Shown one piece after another: positions 34,834-46,630 of a stretch of 64,000 nt of DNA. The notes beneath the pieces are model-generated. The model worked only from the letters and a program-made list of their open reading frames with translations, did not search any database and was not told the DNA's origin. The translations under genes were made by a program, and so were the position numbers. Within the stretch, counting starts at the first letter, position 1, and every line of letters starts with the position of its first letter. The DNA lies in the NCBI GenBank assembly GCA_038501785.1, contig JBAMJR010000051.1:1840501-1904500 (forward strand). The letters are read 5' to 3'. Origin of the DNA: Myoxocephalus aenaeus (taxonomy: Eukaryota > Chordata > Actinopteri > Perciformes > Cottidae).

Positions 34834-36002
34834 AGAGCTGCAACAGAAGACCTCACATGCTGATCATGAAACACTCTGTTTCTTTTGTCTCAAAAGCAAA
34901 TAAAACAAAAAGCAAATCCACCAAGTTTTTTGTCAATCATTTTTACCACAAATAGATGTCAAGATGAATAATAGTATATTGGACAACAAATGATCTTCAG
35001 TGAAGATGGCGAACAATGACGCTGATAAAATGTAGAGTGGATGAATTATCTAAAAAAAAAGATGAATGAACATCTTATGTCATTACAATACATTAACAAA
35101 ACAATATTTGTATTGTAATACTGTTGCTGTTATTATAATGGAAACAAATGCAGCTTGCCTTAAATTAAATGAATAGCTACACAGAATATATTGTTCCCAT
35201 TAAATTCACATGAAAAGTAGAAATCTTCTGCTTTATTAACAACATTGTTAATCAAAAGTTAAATAAAACAACAAAAATATAATAATAATACTAACTACTT
35301 TGTCATGTCTCACAGTTCTCACAGATTTTTGAACAACGCCACATAAAGAGTTAATCTATTTTAATATTCGAGAAAAACGTTGATTGTACCAACATAATGT
35401 TTTTGTTTTAAGGATATGAGCTGTTTAAAGTTGTTTACTTTCTCTTGTTTTCTAATGTCTAGGAATTATGAAAATATCGTAAGTTTAACATGTGGCTGCA
35501 ACTAACGATTGTTTTCATTGATTACTCTGCCGATTGCTTTGTAAGTTAATAAATTAATCGTTTTGTCTATAAAATGTGAGCTTCTGTGATTGTGTCATTA
35601 ATGTATTTAAGAGGTAACTCTTTGCTCATTCATTGAGCAGTCCAGGATACACAATTGACATATCATGTTGTGTAATTCTTCTCTGCTCCGTCTTTGCAAA
35701 GAATAAATGTCCTGATCAATGATTTTATCACAAGGTGTCGAGTAAATTCTTCTATCATTTTCTCTATATTGATGCACAATGAATCGACTAATGGTCTCGG
35801 CTCTAATGTTTGGCTGAGTGTAAAATGTGACTTGCTTGATGTTTTAAGTCTGCTTTGTGCTGTAGATGTGACTTTCAATCTCCTCTATGACACAAACCGT
35901 CACAAATAAGAAAACAGAAAACAACAATTGCTTTGCTTTTGGCTTGAATGCATTTATTGATCAGTATGCACGGTAAGCTCATGCTGCATCTTCTCCTGCT
36001 GC
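34834..36002. other. beta8/alpha6 convergent spacer
   Basis: AT-rich 3' flanks with a MITE-like block at 35491-35802. The last 160 bp, with the alpha6 polyA signal at 35953-35958, are nearly identical to 55930-56131 beside alpha8. No gene is seen. Confidence 0.6.
35491..35802. mobile_element. Degenerate MITE-like element
   Basis: Begins GGCTGCAACTAACGATT and ends AATCGACTAATGGTCTCGGCTC, roughly inverted ends of a widespread fish element of the GCTGCAACGATTAGTCGATT type. The interior is AT-rich and non-coding. The 8-bp flanks match only partly, so the insertion is old. A partial copy of the right end occurs at about 55860-55935. Confidence 0.5.
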
Positions 36003-36724
36003 TTAGCGGTACTTCTCAGCCAGGGCCAGAGCCAGAGCAGCCAGGAACTTGTCCATGGCCACGTGGATCTCAGGGGTGAATTCGTTGGGGAACATGATGG
36101 CCAGGACCACGAGGATGTTGTGAGAGAGAATCTGTGAAAAGAAAGCAATCACACAGATGTTACATATAAGGAGCTTTTTTAACTCTCCAAATCAATCGCA
36201 CATGGGAGCTTTATGTGCATCAAAACAACAGATGGACCTGTTGCAGGTCTGGAACCCCGTCAACGATCTAAGTTTGAGGAACACTTCATATCACAGACTA
36301 TTATCTTGTAATGACTGTGGCTCTGCACCTTGAAGTTGGCAGGGTCCACACGCAGAGTGAAGGCATGCAGCTGACTGAGGCTCTGAAGACCTCCTTTCAG
36401 GTCATCGATTTTGCTCACAGCATCTGCAACTCCAGCCATCACAGTTACTCCATGCTTCCTCACAGCGGGAGACGTGGGGCTCTGGTCCTTCCAGTGGGAG
36501 AAGTAAGTCTTGGTCTGCGGGTACACCGTCAGCATCCTGGGTCACACAAAATACAAAGTGAGGCGTTTATAAATGAATCAGTAAATGTTGGAGCAGGTTA
36601 CATCACTCAGTTTGTGGTATAGTTACCTGGCCACAGCATCGGTGCCGATGTCCTCTGCCTTTCCAGATACTTTACCCCAGAAGGCTTTGACTGCGTCCTT
36701 GTCCTTAGCTGTGAGACTGGTCAT
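36003..36724 (-). CDS. hba: alpha-globin chain, alpha6 (class II)
   Basis: Exons on the - strand: 36627-36724, 36329-36536 and 36003-36131; 144 codons, one more than class I because it starts MTSLTAKDK. Distal His61 (R-K-H-G) and proximal His90 (S-Q-L-H-A) present; C-terminus K-Y-R. Class II markers: D-Q-S-P-T-S-P-A-V-R-K-H, V-T-V-M-A-G-V-A-D-A, F-P-N-E-F-T-P-E, and A-L-A-L-A-L-A-E. Unique here: Gln in S-Q-L-H and Ile in P-E-I-H. TATA-like CATAAAAA near 36779-36786. Head to head with beta9. Confidence 0.95.
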
Positions 36725-37984
36725 CTTGGCGGTTGAATGAGTTCTGCTGAATGCTGTGATGAGCCCAAACTCAGAGGGTTTTTATGCTTGAAACAGAGCA
36801 TGGACACACCCAGATCCTCCTCTACAGGCTGCACAAGGCGTTCCACGCTACGTTGCAGCCCCCATGAGATAAGCAAAAAATATCATTGTGGCTCTCAAGC
36901 TTCTTTGAATTTGATACAATCTTGTCAAATCATCAGAATTCAAGTGTGTATGCTTTAGATTAGAAGTCCAGTTTAAATGTTCCTCTGAAACAGTGGTGGA
37001 AGAAGTATTCAGATATTTTACTGAAATAAAAATACGTAAGTATTAGCATCGAAGTACCAAACGTAAAAGTAGCAGAAAAAGGCCCCATTTCAGATTCATA
37101 ATTATTCTATGTTATAATCATTGATGTGATAAAGTGTTCATCATTGGTAAAGGTGGTCTGATTTGAATGACTTTATAATGCTGTGTAGCTAGATCTATTA
37201 TATCATAATTGATAAATCTTTTTCAATTTCTTTTCATTATAATCTACATCTCTAGAGTAACTAAACTTGTCGAATGAATGTAGTCAAAATAAGCCGATTA
37301 ATACTTGCCTTTAAAATGTAATGGAGTAGAGGTAAAAAGTTCCATGAAAGTAGTACTTCAAAACTTTGAATAAATACAATAATTTAAATAGATTTTTTAA
37401 AGATTTTCTTTTGAAATAAAGTGAACTATAGTGGGGTGGATGCTAAATTAAAATATGAAATAAAGTAGAAAATCCATAAACACTGTTTAGGCCAACTATA
37501 TATTATATTTTGTTATTTGCTCAAATATATCATATATGTCATATTACTCTCTATGTGTGTTTGTGCATGTGTGTGAGAGTGTGTTTGTTTGTGTTCAATT
37601 CTAAATGTCCTATTCAGTTTGTGATGAGCTTCTACTTTATCATTTAATAATAATTTAATAAAGTTAACTTTAAAGATCGCTGTCCAAGGTGCTGATGCTG
37701 ATGCTGGATCTGGATCTGAAACCCTTTGCATATTTGCATTGTTTACGGATCTCTGTGCAGCTGCAGAGGAATTAGAAGAATTCTTCTGTCTCAGAGATAC
37801 CTAATCTAGGCAGAGCAGATGTGCCCTTCTCTTATCAATGTTGCAAATCCAGAACACAGAACTTGGCCGGCCCACCACCCACCCAATCACATGCTTTTGG
37901 GAGGGGAGCTGGGAGACTTTAAAAGATGCTTCTGTTGTCTGAGAGCGCATGATCTACTGAACAGGACAATCTAGAGCCGGCACA
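36725..37984. promoter_or_regulatory. alpha6/beta9 divergent promoter spacer
   Basis: Alpha side: TATA-like box near 36779-36786 and AGATAA at 36867-36872. Beta side: CACCC at 37876-37884, CCAAT at 37883-37887, CTTTAAAAG at 37917-37925, with CTTATCAATG upstream near 37833. Compared with the beta10 and beta11 spacers, about 170 bp are missing near 37697-37715. A CAGTGGTGGAAGAAGTATTC repeat remnant lies near 36990. Confidence 0.7.
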
Positions 37985-38699
37985 ATGGTTGAATGGACAG
38001 ACTTCGAGCGCGCCACCATCCAGGACATCTTCTCCAAAATGGACTATGAGACAGTGGGCCCTGCAGCTCTTTGCAGGTGAGTCTTAACTTTGCATTAACA
38101 AGATGTGCTTGAGACAAAATCCTCGACTATTTTTCAGGATCAGGATTTTGTTCTGTCATTGTACAAATGTGTTTCAGATCATCACAAATGTTAATTTCCT
38201 CCCCATCTAACCCTGTAACATGTATGTTTTTTTCGCCTCAGGTGTCTGGTCGTCTATCCCTGGACTCAAAGGTATTTCGGTAACTTTGGAAACCTCTACA
38301 ACGCCGCTGCAATCATGGGAAATCCACTGGTTGCAAAACACGGAACGACTATCCTCCGCGGTCTGGACCGGGGCGTGAAGAACATGGACAACCTGAAGGA
38401 AACCTACGCCGAGCTGAGCGTGCTGCACTCCGAGAAGCTGCACGTGGACCCCGACAATTTCACGGTAAAGTTGTGGAATTAATAAAAGCTGATAATCATG
38501 TTCAACAATTACTCAAAAAGACGACCAACCTTTCATGTTGCTGATGTTTCTGATGCTTGTTGTGTTGCAGCTCATTTCCGACTGCCTGACCATTGTGGTT
38601 GCTGCTCAGATGGGCAAAGCCTTCACTGGTGAAATCCAGGCAGCTTTCCAGAAGTTCCTGGCTGTGGTGGTGTCCTCCCTGGGAAGACAGTACACTTAG
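37985..38699 (+). CDS. hbb: beta-globin chain, beta9 (class II) with C-terminal Thr
   Basis: Exons 37985-38076, 38242-38464 and 38571-38699; 147 codons; His64 and His93 present. The chain ends Q-Y-T: the last codon is ACT instead of CAT, so the C-terminal His that other copies have is gone. Residue 105, the last codon of exon 2, is Thr (ACG) instead of Lys or Arg. Cys30 replaces Ser30. Both Thr changes are shared only with beta11. AATAAA at 38765-38770. Confidence 0.95.
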
Positions 38700-38949
38700 A
38701 GAGCTGCAATAGAAGACCTCACATGCTGATCATGAAACGCTCTGTTTCTTTTGTCTCAAAAGCAAATAAAACAATAAGCAAATCCACCAAGTTGTTTCTC
38801 AGTAATTTGTATCACAAATAGATGACAAGATGAATAATAGTATATTGGACATAACAAAAACTGACCTTAAGTGAAGATGGTGAACAATGGCGCCGATAAA
38901 ATGGAGTTAAAGTGGATGAATTATCACACAAAAAAAGTTGACTGAAAGC

Positions 38950-40890
38950 ATAAACATAAAAAAAATCCACCTGTGCATGCAATCAATTTGCCTCCTATTT
39001 TGCTGACAAAATTCAGAAAATTAGACAAGCAGTCGGTGGCTCCACACCAACCACCGGATATGTGTTGTCCCCATCTAACATCCATTCAAATATCATGACA
39101 CAATTTGACTCAATTAACCAAAGAGGCCTAGAAGACATTATACAACATCTGAAAACATCCTCCTGCTGCTTGGATATTCTACCAACACACTTTTTCAAAA
39201 ATATTTCACACTGCATGACCGCTGATCTTTTACAAATTGTAAACACATCCCTTCTTTCAGGTGTCTTCCCCCAAGCCCTAAAAACTGCAGTGATTAAACC
39301 ACTCCTAAAGAAGGCTAGTTTAGACCCCGAAATATTGAAAAACTATAGGCCAATATCAAACCTCCCATTCTTAAGTAAAATAATGGAAAAAGTGGTTTTT
39401 CAATAGCTGAACAACTTCTTGGCCGAAAATAACTGTTTCGATGTCTTCCAGTCCGGCTTTCGTCAGCACCACTGTACTGAAACTGCTCTTGTTAAGGTTT
39501 TCAACGACATCCACTTAAACACAGACAGTGGCAGAACTTCAGTCTTAGTATTACTGGATCTCAGTGCTGCATTCGACACGGTCGATCATGACATACTACT
39601 AGACAGACTGAAAGTCTGGGTAGGACTCTCTGGCGCAGCACTTAACGGGTTTGAATCCTACTTGAAGGACCGACAATACTTTGTGTCGGTAGCTAATTAC
39701 ACATCAGAGCTGACTAGGATGACATGTGGTGTTCCCCAAGGCTCAATACTGGGGCCGCTTCTGTTCAACATCTACATGCTTCCACTGGCTCAGATTATGA
39801 AAAACAACAAAGTGTGTTATCATAATTATGCAGATGACACACAAATCTACATAACTATATCACCAGGGGACTATAGTCCCATACAAGGGCTGGCTAAATG
39901 CATTGAAGAAATCAATAACTGGATGTGCCAGAATTTTCTTCAATTAAACAAAGATAAAACAGAAGTAATTGTTTTTGGTCCCAAGGACGAACGTTTGAAA
40001 GTCAGCGCTCAGCTTCAATCACTGACGTTAAAAACCTCAAACCAAGCCAGAAATCTAGGTGTAGTTATGGATTCAGACCTCAACCTGAACAGCCATATCA
40101 AGACAATTACGAAATCAGCCTACTACCACCTGAAGAATATATCAAGGGTTAGAGGACTTATGTCTCAACAGGATTTGGAGAAACTTGTCCATGCATTTAT
40201 CTTCAGTAGACTTGACTACTGTAACGGTGTGTTCACAGTCCTCTGTAAAAAGTCAATCAGAAATCTGCAGCTGATTCAGAACGCTGCAGCTCGAGTCCTC
40301 ACTAAGACCAGGAAAGTGGATCACATCACACCAGTTCTGAGGTCTTTGCACTGGCTTCCTGTCAAACAAAGAATTGACTTTAAAATCCTGCTGCTGGTTT
40401 ATAAAGCACTGAATGGTTTAGGGCCTAAGTATGTTTGTGATCTGCTGCTACCTTATGAACCATCCCCAACCCCTCAGGTCGTCTGGGACAGGTCTACTTT
40501 CTGTTCCACGAGTCAGAACTAAACATGGAGAAGCAGCATTCAGCTGTTCTGCTCCACATATCTGGAACAAGGTCCCTGAAAGCTGCAGGTCTGCTGAGAC
40601 CCTCAGCTCCTTTAGATCCAGATTGAAGACTTTTCTGTTTGCTGTTGCCTTTAATTGATCCAGATTCAATTGCTGCATCTCACTACTGCATTTTATTTCT
40701 TAAACTGCACTGCAACCTTTATTCAATTTTTATTTTTTATTTAGCTTTTTGACTGTTTTAATGTTTTCTTAACTGTTTTAAATCCTGTTTTCTCTGCATT
40801 ATGTTTTGATGCTCTTAATGGTTTTATGTGAAGCACTTTGAATCGCCTTGTTGTTGAAATGTGCTATACAAATAAACTTGCCTTGCCTTG
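38950..40890 (+). mobile_element. L2-like LINE, nearly intact reverse transcriptase
   Basis: Frame from about 38985 through 40660. RT motifs in order: V-I-K-P-L-L-K-K, N-Y-R-P-I-S, L-L-D-L-S-A-A-F-D (motif A), P-Q-G-S-I-L-G-P (motif B), Y-A-D-D-T (catalytic motif C, near 39829), then the thumb region. Two lesions: an in-frame TAG at 39404-39406 and a frameshift near 40470. It ends with ATACAAATAAACT and a TTGCC repeat, typical of L2 3' ends. The endonuclease part is missing, so the copy is 5'-truncated. It separates beta9 from alpha7. Confidence 0.9.
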
Positions 40891-41348
40891 CCTGTTAAAA
40901 CACGTTCATAAATCATTATATGTATAAATAAATAGATGAATAAATGACATTTAAATATTTTTTTTAGAATTTACTAACACTTTATAAATGATCTTATTAA
41001 TCATCTATAAAACCTTAATACTTCATTTACAAATTAGGAATCCATCATTTATAAAATATGAAAACCCAATCATGAAATGCATAATGTCAAGCTTATTAAT
41101 CAAGAATTAAACATGTATAACTGTGTTTATGAATTCCATACTAATGAGTTACTAATGAGTATTCATGTTGGAACAATCCTTTATAGATGATGAATTAAGT
41201 GTTTATTCATGCTTTACTAATGCAAAATAGTATGTAGTTATTATAAAGTGCTACCGAAAACAGAAAACAACAATTGCTTTGCTTTTGGCTTGAATGCATT
41301 TATTGATCAGTATGCACGGTAAGCTCATGCTGCATCTTCTCCTGCTGC
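40891..41348. other. alpha7 3' flank
   Basis: AT-rich DNA with runs of TTTATAAATGATnTTATTAATC-like direct repeats around 40970-41240, possibly the edge of another element. The alpha7 polyA signal is at 41299-41304. No gene is seen. Confidence 0.5.
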
Positions 41349-42067
41349 TTAGCGGTACTTCTCAGCCAGGGCCAGAGCCAGAGCAGCCAGGAACTTGTCC
41401 ATGGCCACGTGGACCTCAGGGGTGAATTCGTTGGGGAACATGATGGCCATGACCACGAGGATGTTGTGAGAGAGAATCTGTGAAAAGAAAGCAATCACAC
41501 AGATATTACATATGGATTTTTTTTAACTCCCCACACCAATCACACATGGGAGCTTTATGTGCATCAAAACAACAGATGGACCTGTTGCAGGTCTGGAACC
41601 TCGTCAACGATCTAAGTTTGAGGAACACTTCATATGACAGCTATTATCTTGTAATGACTTTGGCTCTGCACCTTGAAGTTGGCAGGGTCCACACGCAGAG
41701 TGAAGGCATGCAGTTCACTGAGGCTCTGAAGACCTCCTTTCAGGTCGTCGATTTTGCTGACAGCATCTGCAACTCCAGCCATCACAGTTACTCCGTGCTT
41801 CCTCACAGCGGGAGAGGTGGGGCTCTGGTCCTTCCAGTGGGAGAAGTAAGTCTTGGTCTGCGGGTACACCGTCAGCATCCTGGGTCACACAAAATACAAA
41901 GTGAGGCGTTTATAAATGAATCAGTAAATGTTGGAGCAGGTTACATCACTCAGTTTGTGGTATAGTTACCTTGCCACAGCATCGGTGCCGATGTCCTCTG
42001 CCTTTCCAGATACTTTACCCCAGAAGGCTTTGACGGCCTCCTTGTCCTTAGCTGTGAGACTGGTCAT
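41349..42067 (-). CDS. hba: alpha-globin chain, alpha7 (class II)
   Basis: Exons on the - strand: 41970-42067, 41672-41879 and 41349-41477; 144 codons, start MTSLTAKDK. His61 and His90 present; C-terminus K-Y-R. Glu10 (K-D-K-E-A) where alpha6 and alpha8 have Asp; exon 1 ends GCAAG instead of GCCAG. Exon 3 reads V-V-M-A-I-M-F and P-E-V-H-V, unlike alpha6 but like alpha8. TATA-like box near 42123-42129. Head to head with beta10. Confidence 0.95.
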
Positions 42068-43399
42068 CTTGGCGGTTGAATGAGTTCTGCTGAATGCTGT
42101 GATGAGCACAACCTCAGAGGGTTTTTATGCTTGAAACAGAGCATGGACACACCCGGATCCTCCTCTAAGATAGGCTGCACAAGGCGTTCCACGCTATGTT
42201 GCAGCCCCCATGAGATAAACAAAAACTATCATTGTGGCTCTCAAGCTTCTTTGAAATTGATACAATCTTGTCAAATCATCAGAATTCAAGTGTGTATGCT
42301 TTAGATTAGAAGTCCAGTTTAAAAGTTCCTCTGAAACAGTAGTGGAAGAAGTATTCAGATGTTTTACTTAAATAAAAGTGCATAAGTATTAGCATCGAAG
42401 TACCAAACGTAAAAGTAGCAGAAAAAGGCACCATTTCAGATTCATAATTATTCTATGTTATAATCATTGATGTGATAAAGTGTTCATCATTGGTAAAGGT
42501 TTTTCATTATAATCTACATTTGTACACTAAGTAAGCTTGTCAAATGAATGTAGCAGTTAAAATAGGCCGACAATACTTGCCTTTAAAATGTAATGGAGTA
42601 GAGGTAGAAAGTAGCATGAAAGTAGTACCTCAAAACTGTGATTAAATACAGTTATTTATATAGATTATTAAAAGATTTTCTTTTGAAATATAGTGAACAA
42701 TAATGGGGTGGATGCAAAATTAGAATATGAAATAAAGTAGAAAAACCATAAACACTGTTTAGGCCAACTATATATTATATTTTGTTATTTGCACAAATAT
42801 ATAAAAGGAGCTAATCATACTCTCTTTGTGTGTTTGTGCATGTGAGAGCATGTGTTCAATTCTAAATGTCCTATTCAGTTTGTGATGAGCTTCTACTTTA
42901 TCATTTAATAATAATCTAATAAATGTAACTTTAAAGATCGCTGTCCAAGGTGCTGATGCTGAGACCTCCAAGGAGGTCGTCCATGTGATCAAAATATATG
43001 GACAAAAGAAGGAAAAACAGTGTCAGTAAAGATGTAAACACTTTTCCATTAATTGTCTCTAAAAGTACTCTATACACTATCATTTATATCTGAATAATCG
43101 TGGGTCTGATTCCCTTTGCATTTGCATTGTTTATGGATCTCTGTGCAGCTGCAGAGGGATAACTATACTTTGCAGCCAAACTATTTCTAGTTCTTCTGTC
43201 TCAGAGATACCTAATCTAGGCAGAGCAGATGCGCCCTTCTCTTATCAATGTTGCAAATCCATAACACAGATCTTGGCCGGCCCACCACCCACCCAATCAC
43301 GTGCTTTTGGGAGGGGAGCTGGGAGGCTTTAAAAGATGCTTCTGTTGTCTGAGAGCGCATGATCTACTGAGCAGCACAGGACAATCTAGAGCCGGCACA
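42068..43399. promoter_or_regulatory. alpha7/beta10 divergent promoter spacer
   Basis: A 1.33-kb shared region. Beta side: CACCC at about 43286-43294, CCAAT at 43293-43297, CTTTAAAAG at 43327-43335, CTTATCAATG upstream near 43240. Alpha side: TATA-like box near 42123-42129 and CATGAGATAAAC near 42209-42220. A CAGTAGTGGAAGAAGTATTC repeat remnant near 42338 is shared with the other class II spacers. Confidence 0.7.
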
Positions 43400-44112
43400 A
43401 TGGTTGAATGGACAGACTTCGAGCGCGCCACCATCCAGGACATCTTCTCCAAGATGGACTATGAGACAGTGGGCCCTGCAGCTCTTTGCAGGTGAGTCTT
43501 AACTCTGCATTAACAAGATGTGCTTGAGACAAAATCCTCGACTATATTTCAGGATCAGGATTTTGTTCTGTCATTGTACAAATGTGTTTCAGATCATCAC
43601 AAATGTTCATTTCCTCCCCACCTAACCCTGTAACATGTATGTTTTTTTCCCTCAGGTGTCTGGTCGTCTACCCCTGGACTCAGAGGTATTTCGGTAACTT
43701 TGGAAACCTCTACAACGCCGCTGCAATCATGGGAAATCCACTGGTTGCAAAACACGGAACGACTATCCTCCACGGTCTGGACCGGGGTGTGAAGAACATG
43801 GACAACCTGAAGGAAACCTACGCCGAGCTGAGCGTGCTGCACTCAGAGAAGCTGCACGTGGACCCCGACAATTTCAAGGTAAAGTTGTGGAATTAATAAA
43901 AGCTGATAATCATGTTCAACAATTACTCAAAAGACGACCAACCTTTCATGTTGCTGATGTTTCTGATGCTTGTTGTGTTGCAGCTCATTTCCGACTGCCT
44001 GACCATTGTGGTTGCTGCTCAGATGGGCAAAGCCTTCACTGGTGAAATCCAGGCAGCTTTCCAGAAGTTCCTGGCCGTGGTGGTGTCCTCCCTGGGAAGA
44101 CAGTACCATTAG
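43400..44112 (+). CDS. hbb: beta-globin chain, beta10 (class II)
   Basis: Exons 43400-43491, 43656-43878 and 43984-44112; 147 codons; His64, His93 and a normal C-terminal Tyr-His. Lys105 as in beta8. It shares Cys30 and G-E-I-Q with beta9 and beta11, and reads L-H-G-L-D-R like block II. AATAAA at 44173-44178. Last gene of the contiguous array before the non-globin island. Confidence 0.95.
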
Positions 44113-44621
44113 AGAGCTGCAATAGAAGACCTCACATGCTGATCATGAAACACATTGTTTCTTTCAAAAGCAAATAAAACAATAAGCAAATCCACCAAGT
44201 TGTTTCTCAATATTTTTTTTTTATTTATTTTTTTATCACAAATAGATGTCAAGATGAACAATAGTGTGTTTGACATAAAAGATTTAAAAAAGACTGATCT
44301 TCAGTGAAGATGCTGATAAAATGGAATTAGAGTGGATGACTCATCTAAAAAAAAGATGAATGAAAGAAGATGAAACCCCATCATTTGCAATTAAAATACA
44401 TTAACAAAACAATGTGTGGATTGTACTACTGTTGCTGTTATTGTTATAATTCTATTGGAAACAAATGCAGTTTGCCTTTAATTAAATGGTTAGCTCCACA
44501 GAATATACTGTTGCCATTGAAGGCTCATGAAAAGTCGAAATCTTCTGCTTTATTAACAACATTATTAATTATATCTCAAAAGTTTTATAAAACAACAATA
44601 ACAAAATAATAATATTAATAA
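44113..44621. other. beta10 3' flank
   Basis: AT-rich 3' flank similar to those of beta8, beta9 and beta11 (conserved AGATGnCAAGATGAAnAATAG near 44246). It ends in an AATAAT-rich stretch that served as an LTR target. Confidence 0.5.
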
Positions 44622-44976
44622 TGTGACGACCCTCCTCCCATGCCCTAGGTGTCACTGTTTCGATCCTCTGTTACAGGTCGTCAGCCGGCATGACCCACAC
44701 CTTAGCCGGAGTGGCCTGGCCATAAAAAGGCCCTCTGCATTTGGCTCGCTCTCGCTGGGGGAGGACATCTGGTGTGTCGCTGACGTGGACACCCTTGCTG
44801 CCTTATCTTTTGTTTTGTACCTTTTTGCACATTGCCACACACCCATACATGTACTTCACTACTGATAACTGATAACTTTGATTAGTTTGACTTGGGTTGT
44901 TAAAAATAAACCTCTTTTGTTAGCAGCCGCTCGTTTGTCTCCCTGTTTGTTACAGCCTTGGAGCCGGCTTGTGACA
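44622..44976 (+). mobile_element. Solo LTR
   Basis: A 355-bp block starting TGTGACGACC and ending CTTGTGACA (TG...CA), flanked by ATAA on both sides (44618-44621 and 44977-44980). That fits a 4-bp target duplication, though in AT-rich DNA where chance matches are easy. A TATA-like CATAAAAAGG near 44721 and AATAAA near 44907 fit an LTR promoter and polyA site. No internal element is attached. Confidence 0.65.
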
Positions 44977-45166
44977 ATAATAACACTAACTCATGGCTCA
45001 CAGTTCCCCTGGATTTATGAAGAGTTAATGTTCTTATTCTGAGGAAAAACATTGATGTTGACAAAAATAATGTTTTTGTTTTAAGGATATAAGCTGTGTT
45101 GTACTTTCTCTAGTTTTCTAAAGTCTGTGAAATATGAAAATATAATAAGTCTAACATCATAAATAG

Positions 45167-45375
45167 AATCAGCTTTAATGGCCATATAAGTTTACACATA
45201 CATGGAATTTGACTCCGGTTTCACTTAGCTCTTTGTACTTACACACAATTTACAATAACAAGATAAATATAAAAAAGACCAAAAAAAAGACACTAAAGAC
45301 AACAGTACTGCTGGGCCTGCTGCCACCGCGACCCGACCCCGGATAAGCGGCTGATAATGGATGGTTGGATGGATA
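45167..45375 (-). mobile_element. Two LINE/SINE 3' tail fragments
   Basis: 45167-45300 read on - ends GGCCATTAAAGCTGATTCT, the usual end of a fish LINE with an ATTCTG-type tail. 45325-45375 on + reads CGACCC...GGATAAGCGG then ATGGATGG, another common fish retroposon tail. Both lack coding sequence. Confidence 0.5.
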
Positions 45376-45419
45376 GTATGCAATTTATAAACAGTTATAA
45401 ATGTTTCATTGTTGATTAA

Positions 45420-45910
45420 TAAGCTTGGGGTGTTACGAAGGAGTTTCAGTCAAAACACTGTTTCTTCGGTTCAAAAATGGAAAAGTTATATCCTTTATGC
45501 CAAAACATGGTCGGATTGGTGCATGCTGGGTATCTAACTGTGCATACATTTTTGCTTAAGACGTGTGATGCGTTCTAAGAAACCTCCCCCTACCACGGAA
45601 GCCAGCACAGTTGAAAAACGTCGAAGGAAGTAGGAAAAAAAAACAGTCCGGCCGCATTGGGATTTTTCAGGTACTAATATATACTACAACGAATGATTAG
45701 TAATGCTTTATTAGACTCCTACAAGCTCGTAGGGTTACAAAGAGGTGTCTTTTAAGTGTAGTTATTAACGATCTAGTGAAACGTTACGGCCGCCATGCGG
45801 CAGTGACGGCGAGGCTACGGGGTTTATGTAATTCCATAAACTTAACGGTAAGTTATATATTTTTCTGAGCCGATAGAACTCTTCCCACAAGGCTTTACTG
45901 TATTTCAGCA
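45420..45910. repeat. Unclassified dispersed repeat, copy 2 (matches 17830-18330)
   Basis: Shares ordered islands with copy 1, including GTGATGCGTTCTAAGAAAC, TTTTTCAGGTACTAATA and AGTGAAACGTTACGGCCG. CpG-rich around 45785-45830. From 45910 to 46630 I see only the edge of another repeat (GACTCACCAGTTGAGAATCA near 46147) and no gene. Confidence 0.5.
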
Positions 45911-46630
45911 TTTTAAATGAAGTTAATCAACGTTGTGGTTCCGGAGATCCTTTAGGTAACATCACTTGACTTATTTGTCTCTTTTCTCGTCCGATAATGG
46001 GCGCCGCGGGGCTTCGCTTGCGAAAGGTTTTAAGGAGTGTGACTAGACGAAACTCCCCTTCAAAATAAAAACTCCCCTTCAAAATAATTGATTACCATTT
46101 TATTTCACCCAGGCATGGACCTGCCACCCACTGAAAACGGGTCGCGACTCACCAGTTGAGAATCACTGTGCTAGAGATTAAAAGAAATGTGTTGCATCAA
46201 GGCTTGTTGAGCTGATATCAAGGGGCACATAATTTTGAGGACACCACAGCACAATGTGCTGAATTTTATTAAATTATTAATGTCAAAGGATGGACATGAG
46301 AAAGGACTGCAAAATGTGCAAATCGTAATGAACTGTCAAGAAGAACATCATCTAAAAAGCAGTAGACAAGGCAGACCCAAAATATATCTGAAATGCCACA
46401 TAATTACATGACATATTTGCACAGTTAATAACAAATTCCATTGAAGATGGGGATCAAGATAAGGATTGTAATTTGTAAAACATATTATATTTTAAATCAA
46501 GCTGATTAAACCCCATGTCCTTCCCAAAGGAACTATTTAAAGCCACTCTTTAATTCTACAGAGCATTTGCATTTCATATTCAAAAGAAAAGACCTTGTAT
46601 GTAGTATTACATTTCAACATTGAGGTTTTC

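Noticed and set aside
42930..43090. Possible transposase-like segment upstream of beta10 and beta11 (frames around K-I-A-V-Q-G-A-D-A-E-T-S)
   Set aside because: The short frame breaks in each copy and no catalytic motif is visible; kept as spacer sequence.
44618..44980. Reading the LTR as part of a full retroelement
   Set aside because: No second LTR or internal coding sequence nearby; it is a solo LTR.
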